Under the pieces are notes generated by a model, which saw only the letters and a program-made list of their open reading frames with translations, did not search any database and was not told where the DNA came from. A stretch of DNA of 64,000 bases, taken from positions 7,668,326-7,732,325 of the forward strand of contig NC_020504.1 in the NCBI RefSeq assembly GCF_000349325.1, read 5' to 3'. Shown in pieces: positions 57,950 to 64,000 of the stretch. The stretch is from Streptomyces davaonensis JCM 4913 (GTDB lineage: Bacteria; Actinomycetota; Actinomycetes; Streptomycetales; Streptomycetaceae). The stretch's first letter is position 1. Every line of letters begins with the position of its first letter. Made by a program: the position numbers and the translations under genes.

Positions 57950-58675
57950 GTGAACTCCGAACATCCCGAGGAGCGCGGCACTCCGGTCGGCCGCCGTATC
58001 TTCCTCGGCACCCTGGGCCTCGGCGCCCTCGGCGTGGTCACCGCGCCCGTCCTCCAGCGGGGCATGGAGTCCTTCCTCGCCGGAGCGGCCGAGAACGACC
58101 CCACCGGACTGACCGGCCTGCTCCCCAACGGCGGCGGCTTCCGCTACTACTCGGTCGCCTCCTCGGTGCCGCACAAGAACGCGGAGAACTACCGCCTCAC
58201 CATCGACGGCCTCGTCGACCGCCCGATGTCGTACACGCTGGCCGATCTCCGTGCCCTGCCGCAGACCCGCATGATCCGCGACGTCCAGTGCGTCACCGGC
58301 TGGCGGGTCCCGGACACCCCCTTCGAGGGCGTGCGCCTGTCCCGGCTCCTGGACGCGGCGGGAGTGCGCCCCTCGGCCGGGGCGGTGCGCTTCACCTGCT
58401 TCGACGGCGTCTACACCGAGAGCCTCACCCTCGACCAGGCCCGCCGCTCCGACGTCATGGTGGCCCTGCGCATGCAGGACAAGGACCTCGGCCACAGCCA
58501 CGGCGGCCCGGTCCGCCTCTACGTGGCCCCCATGTACTTCTACAAGTCCGCGAAGTGGCTCTCGGGCATCACCGTCACCGAGGACGTCCGCCCGGGCTAC
58601 TGGGAGGAGCGCGGCTACGACGTCGACGCCTGGGTCGGCCGTTCGAACGGACGCGACGATGAGCCTACGAGCTGA
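57950..58675 (+). CDS. Sulfite-oxidase-fold molybdopterin protein, Tat-exported
   Basis: Protein of 241 residues. The N-terminus carries a twin-arginine signal (GRRIFLGTLGLGALGVVTAPV) followed by an extracytoplasmic SUOX-fold domain. RLTIDGLVDRPMSYTLADLRALPQ begins the domain. RDVQCVTGWRVPDTPFEGVRLSRLLDAAG contains the molybdenum-ligand cysteine in VQCVTGW. MYFYKSAKWLSGI is the late conserved block. It is shorter than sulfite oxidase and lacks a haem domain, like MsrP/YedY. It overlaps the cytochrome b gene by 17 bp, which would supply electrons from the membrane. The GTG start has no ribosome site and may be leaderless. Confidence 0.9.
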   Translation: MNSEHPEERGTPVGRRIFLGTLGLGALGVVTAPVLQRGMESFLAGAAENDPTGLTGLLPNGGGFRYYSVASSVPHKNAENYRLTIDGLVDRPMSYTLADLRALPQTRMIRDVQCVTGWRVPDTPFEGVRLSRLLDAAGVRPSAGAVRFTCFDGVYTESLTLDQARRSDVMVALRMQDKDLGHSHGGPVRLYVAPMYFYKSAKWLSGITVTEDVRPGYWEERGYDVDAWVGRSNGRDDEPTS

Positions 58676-59279
58676 CGCCCCGCCCGCCACCAGCCTGCGC
58701 CGCTTCGGCCGAGCGACGAGGTGGGTCCACCGCACGACGGCCGCCCTGATGCTCACCTGCGTGGCGACCGCCGCCTGCCTCTACGTCCCCCAGCTCGCCG
58801 AACTCGTCGGCCGACGCGAGCTGATGGTCCGCATCCACGAATGGGCGGGCCTCGCCCTGCCCGTCCCGCTCCTGGCGGGCCTGGCCTCCCGCGCCCTGCG
58901 CGCCGACCTCGGTCACCTCAACCGCTTCGGCCCGCACGACCGCCGCTGGCTGCGCGCGGCCCGGCGCCGCGACCGGAGCCCGGGGGCCCGGCCCGCCGCG
59001 AAGTTCAACGCGGGCCAGAAGATCTACGCGGCCTGGATCGCGGGCGCCACGCTGGTCATGCTCGGCACCGGCCTGCTGATGTGGTTCACCCACCTCACCC
59101 CGCTGATGTGGCGCACCAGCGCGACCTTCGTCCACGACTGGCTGGCCCTGACCATCGGCATCGTCCTGGCCGGACACATCGGCATGGCCCTGGCCGACCC
59201 GGAGGCCCGCCGCGGCATGCGCACGGGGTCGGTGAGCCGGGAGTGGGCGGAGCGCGAACATCCGCTGTGGCGGCCCTGA
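58659..59279 (+). CDS. Cytochrome b561-type membrane subunit
   Basis: Membrane protein of 206 residues with four hydrophobic helices and histidines at helix ends suitable for two b haems: RWVHRTTAALMLTCVATAACLYVP, RIHEWAGLALPVPLLAGLA, FNAGQKIYAAWIAGATLVMLGTGLLMWF and SATFVHDWLALTIGIVLAGHIGMALAD. It overlaps the SUOX-fold gene by 17 bp and should pass quinone electrons to it, as MsrQ does for MsrP. The family differs from MsrQ, being closer to formate-dehydrogenase-gamma/b561 types. Confidence 0.88.
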   Translation: MSLRADAPPATSLRRFGRATRWVHRTTAALMLTCVATAACLYVPQLAELVGRRELMVRIHEWAGLALPVPLLAGLASRALRADLGHLNRFGPHDRRWLRAARRRDRSPGARPAAKFNAGQKIYAAWIAGATLVMLGTGLLMWFTHLTPLMWRTSATFVHDWLALTIGIVLAGHIGMALADPEARRGMRTGSVSREWAEREHPLWRP

Positions 59280-59289
59280 GCACCGGGCG

Positions 59290-60222
59290 TCACGGGCACT
59301 CGCTCGCGCGCCGGGCCGCCCCGCTCACGTACTCCACCCGCATCCCCGGGTCCCCTTCGCGCAGCACGTACAGCTTCCCGTCCCAGGGCGCCCAGTACCG
59401 GGCCACGAGAAAGAGCCGGTCGCCCGAGACATGGAACAGCCGCAGCCCGGCGTACCGGAAGCGGTACGGGCTGCCCTCCTCGGCCACGGCCGACACACAG
59501 CTGCCGTTCCCGCGGATCAGCAGGTCCTCCTCGCTGAACAGGACGACCGCGGGGAATCCGTCGGTCACCGTGGCGGTCGTCTCGGCGGCCCGGTCCCGGC
59601 CGATGATCCCGGCGTAGGCGTACACCGCCCAGAACAGTGAGACCACGGCCACCAGCAGGGCCGGTGCCCAGATCCGGGCCTGCTGCTGCCGGGGCACCTC
59701 GGGCTCGCCGGGTTCCGGCCGCGTACGCGCGTAGGCGCTGAGCAGCACGCCGATGATCGTCGCCAGCGGGATGAGCAGGTCGAGCAGGCTCCGGGAGAGG
59801 TAGTACAGCGGCCCGAGGAGCAGCGCGGGCACCCAGGCGTGCCGCAGATACCGCAGCACCGGCCGGGCCCGGGCCGGATCGTCCTGCACCCGGCGGTGCA
59901 GCACCGCGGCCACCATCGCTGCGGCCGCCAGTGCGAGGACGGGGACGTACAGCGCGTCCACGCTCCGCAGCAGGTAGTCGGCGGTGGACAGCCGGAAGAG
60001 GGTGTCCCTGAGGCCGAGGGCGCGGGTCTCGGCGTCGGTGCTGGCCCAGCCGAAGTAGAAGAGGACGGCGGTGAAGAGGGAGAGGAGGGAGCCGACGGCG
60101 CCGATGAGTTCGAGCCACCTGGGGGGAGGGTGGTCGGGGGGCTCCGGGGGTGGCTCGGGTTCGGGCTCCGGGTCGGGCTCCGGGTCGGGTGGGGGCGCGG
60201 GCTCGGGGTCGCCTTCACTCAT
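59290..60222 (-). CDS. Multi-pass membrane protein with Pro/Asp/Glu-rich N-terminus
   Basis: Protein of 310 residues. The first 35 residues are almost all Pro, Glu and Asp (repeated PDPE/PEPE units), an acidic cytoplasmic tail. About five hydrophobic helices follow (ELIGAVGSLLSLFTAVLFYFGWA, YVPVLALAAAAMVAAVLHR, ALLLGPLYYLSRSLLDLLIPLATIIGVLLSAY, APALLVAVVSLFWAVYAYAGII). After them comes a C-terminal extracytoplasmic domain (VVLFSEEDLLIRGNGSC to LYVLREGDPGMRVEYVSG). The ATG overlaps the stop of the lipoprotein gene upstream (ATGA), so the pair is coupled. I do not recognise the family. Confidence 0.8.
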   Translation of the reverse strand: MSEGDPEPAPPPDPEPDPEPEPEPPPEPPDHPPPRWLELIGAVGSLLSLFTAVLFYFGWASTDAETRALGLRDTLFRLSTADYLLRSVDALYVPVLALAAAAMVAAVLHRRVQDDPARARPVLRYLRHAWVPALLLGPLYYLSRSLLDLLIPLATIIGVLLSAYARTRPEPGEPEVPRQQQARIWAPALLVAVVSLFWAVYAYAGIIGRDRAAETTATVTDGFPAVVLFSEEDLLIRGNGSCVSAVAEEGSPYRFRYAGLRLFHVSGDRLFLVARYWAPWDGKLYVLREGDPGMRVEYVSGAARRASECP

Positions 60223-61325
60223 GGCGTGGTCGTGGGCGCACTCGGCGAGGGTGAGGCCACGGCCGACGGGGAGACCCCGGGCGAGGGGCCGACCGAGTCA
60301 GGGGCGACCAGAGTGAAGGCATCCGGCAGCGTGACCGTTCCCTCTCGGGCGTGATCGATCGTCACGGTGGCGCTGAGCGGATAGACGGCTCCCTCCGGAG
60401 CCGGCACCTCGACCTGGAAGGTCAACTGGTCCGGGGGCTCGGCGTCGAAGTCGGGTTCCTCGGCGCCGTCGGGCTCGTACGCGGCCGCTCCGGCGATGGT
60501 GACGGGGCTCGCACCTCCCGGTAACTCCCGCTTGTCGAAGTACATCCCGGCGACCGTGATGGTGATCGTCTCGTGCGGCTTCGCCTTGCCGTCACCGCCC
60601 ACGTCCACGGAGACGATCCGGAAGTCGCAGACGGCACCGCCGCCGCCCGAGGGCGGTGCCAATCGCACCGTGGCGGAAGGATTCCGCTGGTGGAACCGCA
60701 GGACATCGCCGAGTACGGCGTAGGCGGCGCTGCTCTTGCACCCGGTGACCCGGCCCTGGAGGGCCGCGTACTCCGCGGTCACCGCGCTCCAGTCGCCGCC
60801 CTCGCCCTGAACGGCCTGGCAGGCGGCCGCCAGCGCCCGCAGGACCCGCCACTCGACCGCCTCGGAATCGCCCGGGACCTTCCCGGCGGCGTTCTTGCAC
60901 CCCTGCGGGTTCGCGGCGAGGTCGTCGTAGACCGTCGCCGCGTCGGCCCTGGTGTCGGTGTTGGGCGAACGAGGCCCGGGCCGCAGCCAGCCCGGTCGGT
61001 CCCCGCCCCCTGGGCCGGTCCCTCCAGAATCGTTTCCGCCGGACCCGTTCCCACCTCCGGAAACGTTTCCGCTGCCTTCCTCGTCCGAGGGCCGCCAAGT
61101 GGGCATGCCCCCGCCGGAACCCTCGGAGCCGGAGCCGTCGGAGCTCTTGGGGCTGTCCGTTCCACCGGACCCCCCGCCGCCCGAGCCGCCACCGGAGACA
61201 CGCGTCCCCGCGGAACCCCCCGAGCGTTCCTCCCCGCCGCCCCCACCACAGGCCGCCGCCGTCCCGACGGCCAGCGCCCCCGCGACGAGCAGCCCCGATA
61301 TCCGCACCCCGAGCGAGATCGCCAT
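60219..61325 (-). CDS. Lipoprotein with long Gly/Ser-rich spacer
   Basis: Lipoprotein of 368 residues. The signal is ISLGVRISGLLVAGALAVGTAAAC with lipidation at the cysteine (about residue 25). A low-complexity Gly/Ser/Asn spacer of about 85 residues follows. It leads to a helical domain with paired cysteines (DDLAANPQGCKNAAGKVPGD, LAAACQAVQGEG, GRVTGCKSSAAYAVLGD) and then a beta domain (CDFRIVSVDVGGDGKAKPHETITITVAGM) with a Pro/Ser tail. ATG 61325 follows GGGGG. It is translationally coupled to the acidic-tailed membrane protein. Function unknown; the pair may form a surface complex. Confidence 0.82.
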   Translation of the reverse strand: MAISLGVRISGLLVAGALAVGTAAACGGGGGEERSGGSAGTRVSGGGSGGGGSGGTDSPKSSDGSGSEGSGGGMPTWRPSDEEGSGNVSGGGNGSGGNDSGGTGPGGGDRPGWLRPGPRSPNTDTRADAATVYDDLAANPQGCKNAAGKVPGDSEAVEWRVLRALAAACQAVQGEGGDWSAVTAEYAALQGRVTGCKSSAAYAVLGDVLRFHQRNPSATVRLAPPSGGGGAVCDFRIVSVDVGGDGKAKPHETITITVAGMYFDKRELPGGASPVTIAGAAAYEPDGAEEPDFDAEPPDQLTFQVEVPAPEGAVYPLSATVTIDHAREGTVTLPDAFTLVAPDSVGPSPGVSPSAVASPSPSAPTTTP

Positions 61326-61411
61326 GACAACCCCCGATGTCATCGCTCCCAAGAGGGCCCAGCCCACGGGAAGTCTCCCCATGATGCGACCCAAGTCCCC
61401 CGCCGGGGAAG

Positions 61412-61463
61412 CCACTTGGGCCCGCCCCGTGCCTCGTTTTCGAGGACGGGACGGGCCCAGTGG
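61412..61463 (-). terminator. Terminator hairpin after the gluconate permease gene
   Basis: A long stem with TGGGCCCG (61417-61424) pairing CGGGCCCA (61452-61459) and CCTCG pairing CGAGG around a TTTT loop. CCAC/GTGG extend the outer end. It lies between the gluconate permease stop and the lipoprotein gene. Confidence 0.78.
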
Positions 61464-61476
61464 TGTCGTACGGCCG

Positions 61477-62874
61477 CTATATGAACACGGACAACAGCAG
61501 CACGAGGCCGCCCGCGACCACCGAGATGATCGTCTCCATCACGGACCAGGTCTTGATGGTCTGTCCGACCTTCAGCCCGAAGTACTCCTTCACCAGCCAG
61601 AAACCGGCGTCGTTGACATGGCTGAAGAAGAGCGAACCGGCACCGATGGCGAGGACCAGCAGGGACGTCTCCGTGGTGGACATGCCCGCCGCGAGCGGCG
61701 CGACCAGGCCCGCCGCCGAGACCGTCGCCACCGTCGCCGAACCGGTGGCGAGCCGGATCGCCACCGCGATCAGCCAGGCCAGCAGCAGCGCCGGGATCGA
61801 CCAGTCCTCGGAGATCTCCAGGATCATCTGACCCACACCGGAGTCGATCAGCGTCTGCTTGAAGCCACCGCCCGCACCGACGATCAGCAGGATGCCGGCG
61901 ATGGGCGCGAGGCCCTTCTCCACCAGACCGGAGACCCGCTCCTTGCCGAACCCGGCCGGCCGCAGCAGCGTGAAGATGCCGACCAGCACGGACGTCAGCA
62001 GGGCGATCAGCGGGGAGCCGACGACGTCGAAGACGCGCTGCGTGGTGTTCTCGGGGTCGTCGATGATGATGTCGACGAGCGCCTTGGAGAGCATCAGCAC
62101 GACCGGCAGCAGGATCGTGGCCAGCGTGGCGCCGAAGCTGGGACGCCGCTCCAGCGTCTCGGAGGCGCGTTGCGGGATCATCTTGTCCGGCGCCTGGACG
62201 TCCACCCAGCGGGCGGCGTACCGGGAGAACAGCGGACCGGCGATGATCACCGTCGGGATGGCGACCAGGACACCGAGCGCCAGCGTGACACCCAGGTTGG
62301 CCTGCACCGCGTCGATCGCGACCAGCGGACCGGGGTGCGGCGGGACCAGACCGTGCATGACCGACAGACCGGCCAGCGCCGGGATGCCGATGCGCATCAG
62401 GGAGTAGTTGCCGCGCTTGGCGACCATCAGCACGACCGGGATCAGCAGCACCACGCCGACCTCGAAGAACAGCGGCAGACCGATCACCGAGGCGATCAGC
62501 ACCATCGCCCACGGCATCGAGCGGCCGCTCGCCTTGGCGAGGATCGTGTCGACGACCTCGTCCGCGCCGCCGGAGTCGGCGAGCATCTTGCCGAGGATCG
62601 CGCCGAGGGCGATCAGCACGCCGACACCGGCCACGGTGGCGCCGAGCCCGGTGGTGAAGCTGGCGATGGCCTTGTCCAGCGGCGCCCCGGCGAACGCGCC
62701 CAGCGCCAGCGAACCGATGGTCAGCGACAGGAAGGCGTGGAGCTTGAACTTGGTGATCAGCAGGACGATGACGGCGATGCCCAACAGGACGGCGATGCCC
62801 AGCTGGGCATGACCGGCCGAGGTGATGGGCTCGACGGGGTCCGCTGCCAGCAGCTCGACGTTGAGTCTGGTCAC
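61477..62874 (-). CDS. gntP: Gluconate permease (GntP family)
   Basis: Membrane importer of 465 residues with about twelve hydrophobic segments. Conserved GntP-family stretches include KFKLHAFLSLTIGSLALGAFAG, GVLIALGAILGKMLADSGGADEVVDTI, VIGLPLFFEVGVVLLIPVV, LSVMHGLVPPHPGPLVAIDAV and RLATGSATVATVSAAGLVAPL. The start is GTG 62874 with AAGGAAA upstream. It follows the gluconate kinase gene on the same strand by 47 bp, and with it brings gluconate into the pentose phosphate or Entner-Doudoroff route. The divergent FadR-type regulator probably controls it. Confidence 0.93.
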   Translation of the reverse strand: MTRLNVELLAADPVEPITSAGHAQLGIAVLLGIAVIVLLITKFKLHAFLSLTIGSLALGAFAGAPLDKAIASFTTGLGATVAGVGVLIALGAILGKMLADSGGADEVVDTILAKASGRSMPWAMVLIASVIGLPLFFEVGVVLLIPVVLMVAKRGNYSLMRIGIPALAGLSVMHGLVPPHPGPLVAIDAVQANLGVTLALGVLVAIPTVIIAGPLFSRYAARWVDVQAPDKMIPQRASETLERRPSFGATLATILLPVVLMLSKALVDIIIDDPENTTQRVFDVVGSPLIALLTSVLVGIFTLLRPAGFGKERVSGLVEKGLAPIAGILLIVGAGGGFKQTLIDSGVGQMILEISEDWSIPALLLAWLIAVAIRLATGSATVATVSAAGLVAPLAAGMSTTETSLLVLAIGAGSLFFSHVNDAGFWLVKEYFGLKVGQTIKTWSVMETIISVVAGGLVLLLSVFI

Positions 62875-62921
62875 GGGATTTCCTTGCGGTTACAGGGGTG
62901 GGGAGGGGAGTGCGTGGGGGG

Positions 62922-63449
62922 CTACGGCGTCGGGGCCGACGGCGTGTCGAGGGCCTCCAGCGCGGCCGCGGCGCGCGCGGTGATCTCCTCGGGCGTGCCC
63001 GAGACGTCCACCGCGACGCCCGCCTCGTCCGCCTGAAGCGGCTGGAGCGTGGCGAACTGGGAGTCCAGCAGGGCCGTAGGCATGAAGTGACCCTGCCGCT
63101 GCCGCATCCGGTTCTCGATCAGCTCGCGGTCGCCCGCGAGATGCACGAAGACCACTCCGGGAGCGGCGGCCCGGAGCCGGTCGCGGTACGACCGCTTCAG
63201 CGCGGAGCTGCTGACCACCCCACCCAGCCCGGTCCGCTCGTGAGCCCAGGCGCCGATGGCATCGAGCCAGGGCCACCTGTCCTCGTCGTCGAGCGGGATG
63301 CCGGCCGACATCTTGGCGATGTTGGCCTGCGGGTGGAAGTCGTCGCCTTCGGCGTACGGGACGCCGAGCCGGGCGGCGAGCAGGGGACCGATGGTGGTCT
63401 TGCCCGTTCCGGCGACGCCCATGACGACGATGACGTGGGGGGTACGCAT
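62922..63449 (-). CDS. gntK: Gluconokinase (GntK/shikimate-kinase-like)
   Basis: Phosphorylates gluconate to 6-phosphogluconate; cytoplasmic, 175 residues. The P-loop is VMGVAGTGKTTIGPLLAARLG, followed by the family motif EGDDFHPQANIAKMSAGIPLDDEDRWPWLDAI. CSALKR appears here as VVSSSALKRSYRDRLR. GHFMPTALLDSQFATLQPL is the diagnostic late block. ATG 63449 has GAGG five bases upstream. It is the first gene of the gluconate operon, divergent from the FadR-type regulator. Confidence 0.95.
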   Translation of the reverse strand: MRTPHVIVVMGVAGTGKTTIGPLLAARLGVPYAEGDDFHPQANIAKMSAGIPLDDEDRWPWLDAIGAWAHERTGLGGVVSSSALKRSYRDRLRAAAPGVVFVHLAGDRELIENRMRQRQGHFMPTALLDSQFATLQPLQADEAGVAVDVSGTPEEITARAAAALEALDTPSAPTP

Positions 63450-63595
63450 CACTGCCTCGCTGTCTTCCTCGACATACGACGTCGACTTCTGACGTCGGCC
63501 GGGACACTGAAACTCATTAGGTACGACGAATTCAAGAGTCTGTGACAAATAAGTCTGACTTTTTGTTCCCGTGGGCTCCCCCGTAGGCTGTGGGG

Positions 63596-64000
63596 ATGAG
63601 CACAACGGGCCGGGGGCTGCACGGCCATGTACTGGAAACCCTCGGCCCCGCGATCACCGCGGGCGAGTATCCGCCCGGCAGCGTGTTGCGCACCGACGAG
63701 CTGGCCCAGCAGTTCGACGTCTCACGCTCCGTGATGCGCGAGGCGGTGCGCGTTCTGGAGTCCATGTATCTGGTGCAGTCCCGCCGCCGCGTGGGTGTGA
63801 CGGTCCGCCCCAAGTCCGAGTGGAACGTCTACGACCCCCAGGTCATCCGCTGGCGTCTGGCCGGCGCCGACCGCCCCCACCAGCTGCGCTCCCTGACCGT
63901 GCTGCGCTCGGCGATCGAGCCGGTCGCCGCGGGCCTCACCGCGAAGAACGCCACCGCCGAGCAGTGCGCCGAGCTCACCGAGTGCGCCCTTGGCATGGTG
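63596..64000 (+). CDS. FadR-type GntR family regulator of gluconate genes (C-terminus cut by window edge)
   Basis: N-terminal 135 codons. The winged helix is LHGHVLETLGPAITAGEYPPGSVLRTDELAQQFDVSRSVMREAVRVLESMYLVQSRRRVGVTV, with the GntR signature residues. The start of an FCD ligand domain follows (YDPQVIRWRLAGADRPHQLRSLTVLRSAIEPVAAGLTA), matching the FadR/GntR gluconate-type regulators. It is divergent from gntK/gntP, 146 bp away, and should repress that operon until gluconate or a phosphate derivative binds. Direct repeats AGTCTG (63537-63542 and 63552-63557) lie in the intergenic region as possible half-sites. Confidence 0.9.
   Translation, partial: MSTTGRGLHGHVLETLGPAITAGEYPPGSVLRTDELAQQFDVSRSVMREAVRVLESMYLVQSRRRVGVTVRPKSEWNVYDPQVIRWRLAGADRPHQLRSLTVLRSAIEPVAAGLTAKNATAEQCAELTECALGMV

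Overview
The window is chromosomal DNA from a high-GC actinomycete, almost certainly a Streptomyces. The reasons are the strong G/C preference at third codon positions, the frequent GTG starts and ATGA/GTGA stop-start overlaps, many TetR regulators, Tat and lipobox signals, short GGGGCGCGGGG-type dispersed intergenic repeats, and the near absence of TTA codons. I see no rRNA, tRNA, CRISPR array, insertion sequence, phage gene or replication origin. Both ends cut genes: a Ser/Thr kinase on the left and a FadR-type regulator on the right.

Layout. 1-7.6 kb: a kinase fragment, then a secreted/membrane block (NicO-type metal transporter, TPR protein, DUF4331 protein) divergent from a SigK-like ECF sigma factor and its RskA-like anti-sigma, with a SigK-type promoter facing the DUF4331 gene. 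7.6-11.4 kb: a class III CoA-transferase and a DrrAB-like ABC exporter under a divergent TetR gene with two palindromic operators. 11.4-14.7 kb: an hmgA-GntR-type ISP-like operon for homogentisate breakdown. 14.8-16.0 kb: a lipoprotein overlapping a TetR gene.

16.1-22.3 kb holds the most unusual locus: a small serine hydrolase overlapping an 1804-residue protein with a caspase-like protease domain (His92/Cys144), a NACHT-type NTPase and a long C-terminal WD40-like beta-propeller region. This architecture matches NLR-like bacterial conflict and programmed-death systems. The large gene carries an in-frame TTA codon (Leu114), the only one I found in the window, so its translation should depend on the bldA tRNA.

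22.4-31 kb: a molybdopterin oxidoreductase, a CitMHS citrate transporter, an MFS exporter, a class F sortase with a likely partner protein, an orphan MsiK/UgpC-like ATPase and a DUF3574 protein. 31-38.9 kb: fatty-acid/aldehyde metabolism (ALDH, ADH, acyl-CoA dehydrogenase, MaoC dehydratase) with two TetR regulators whose likely operators recur at separate promoters. 38.9-46.6 kb: SoxR, a BKACE-family protein, a zinc-ribbon protein, a secreted penicillin-acylase-family enzyme, an alpha/beta hydrolase and a secreted DUF1343 (NamZ-like) protein. 46.7-52.2 kb: an acyl-CoA catabolic block (SDR, acyl-CoA ligase, TetR, acyl-CoA dehydrogenase, ACAD10/11-like phosphotransferase) with matching TACCGAC-type operators at both ends. 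52.3-64 kb: a His-rich metal-binding protein, a DUF202 pair, Nudix, DMT and APC transport proteins, a SUOX-fold/cytochrome b pair, a lipoprotein/membrane pair, and a gluconate module (gntP, gntK, FadR-type regulator).
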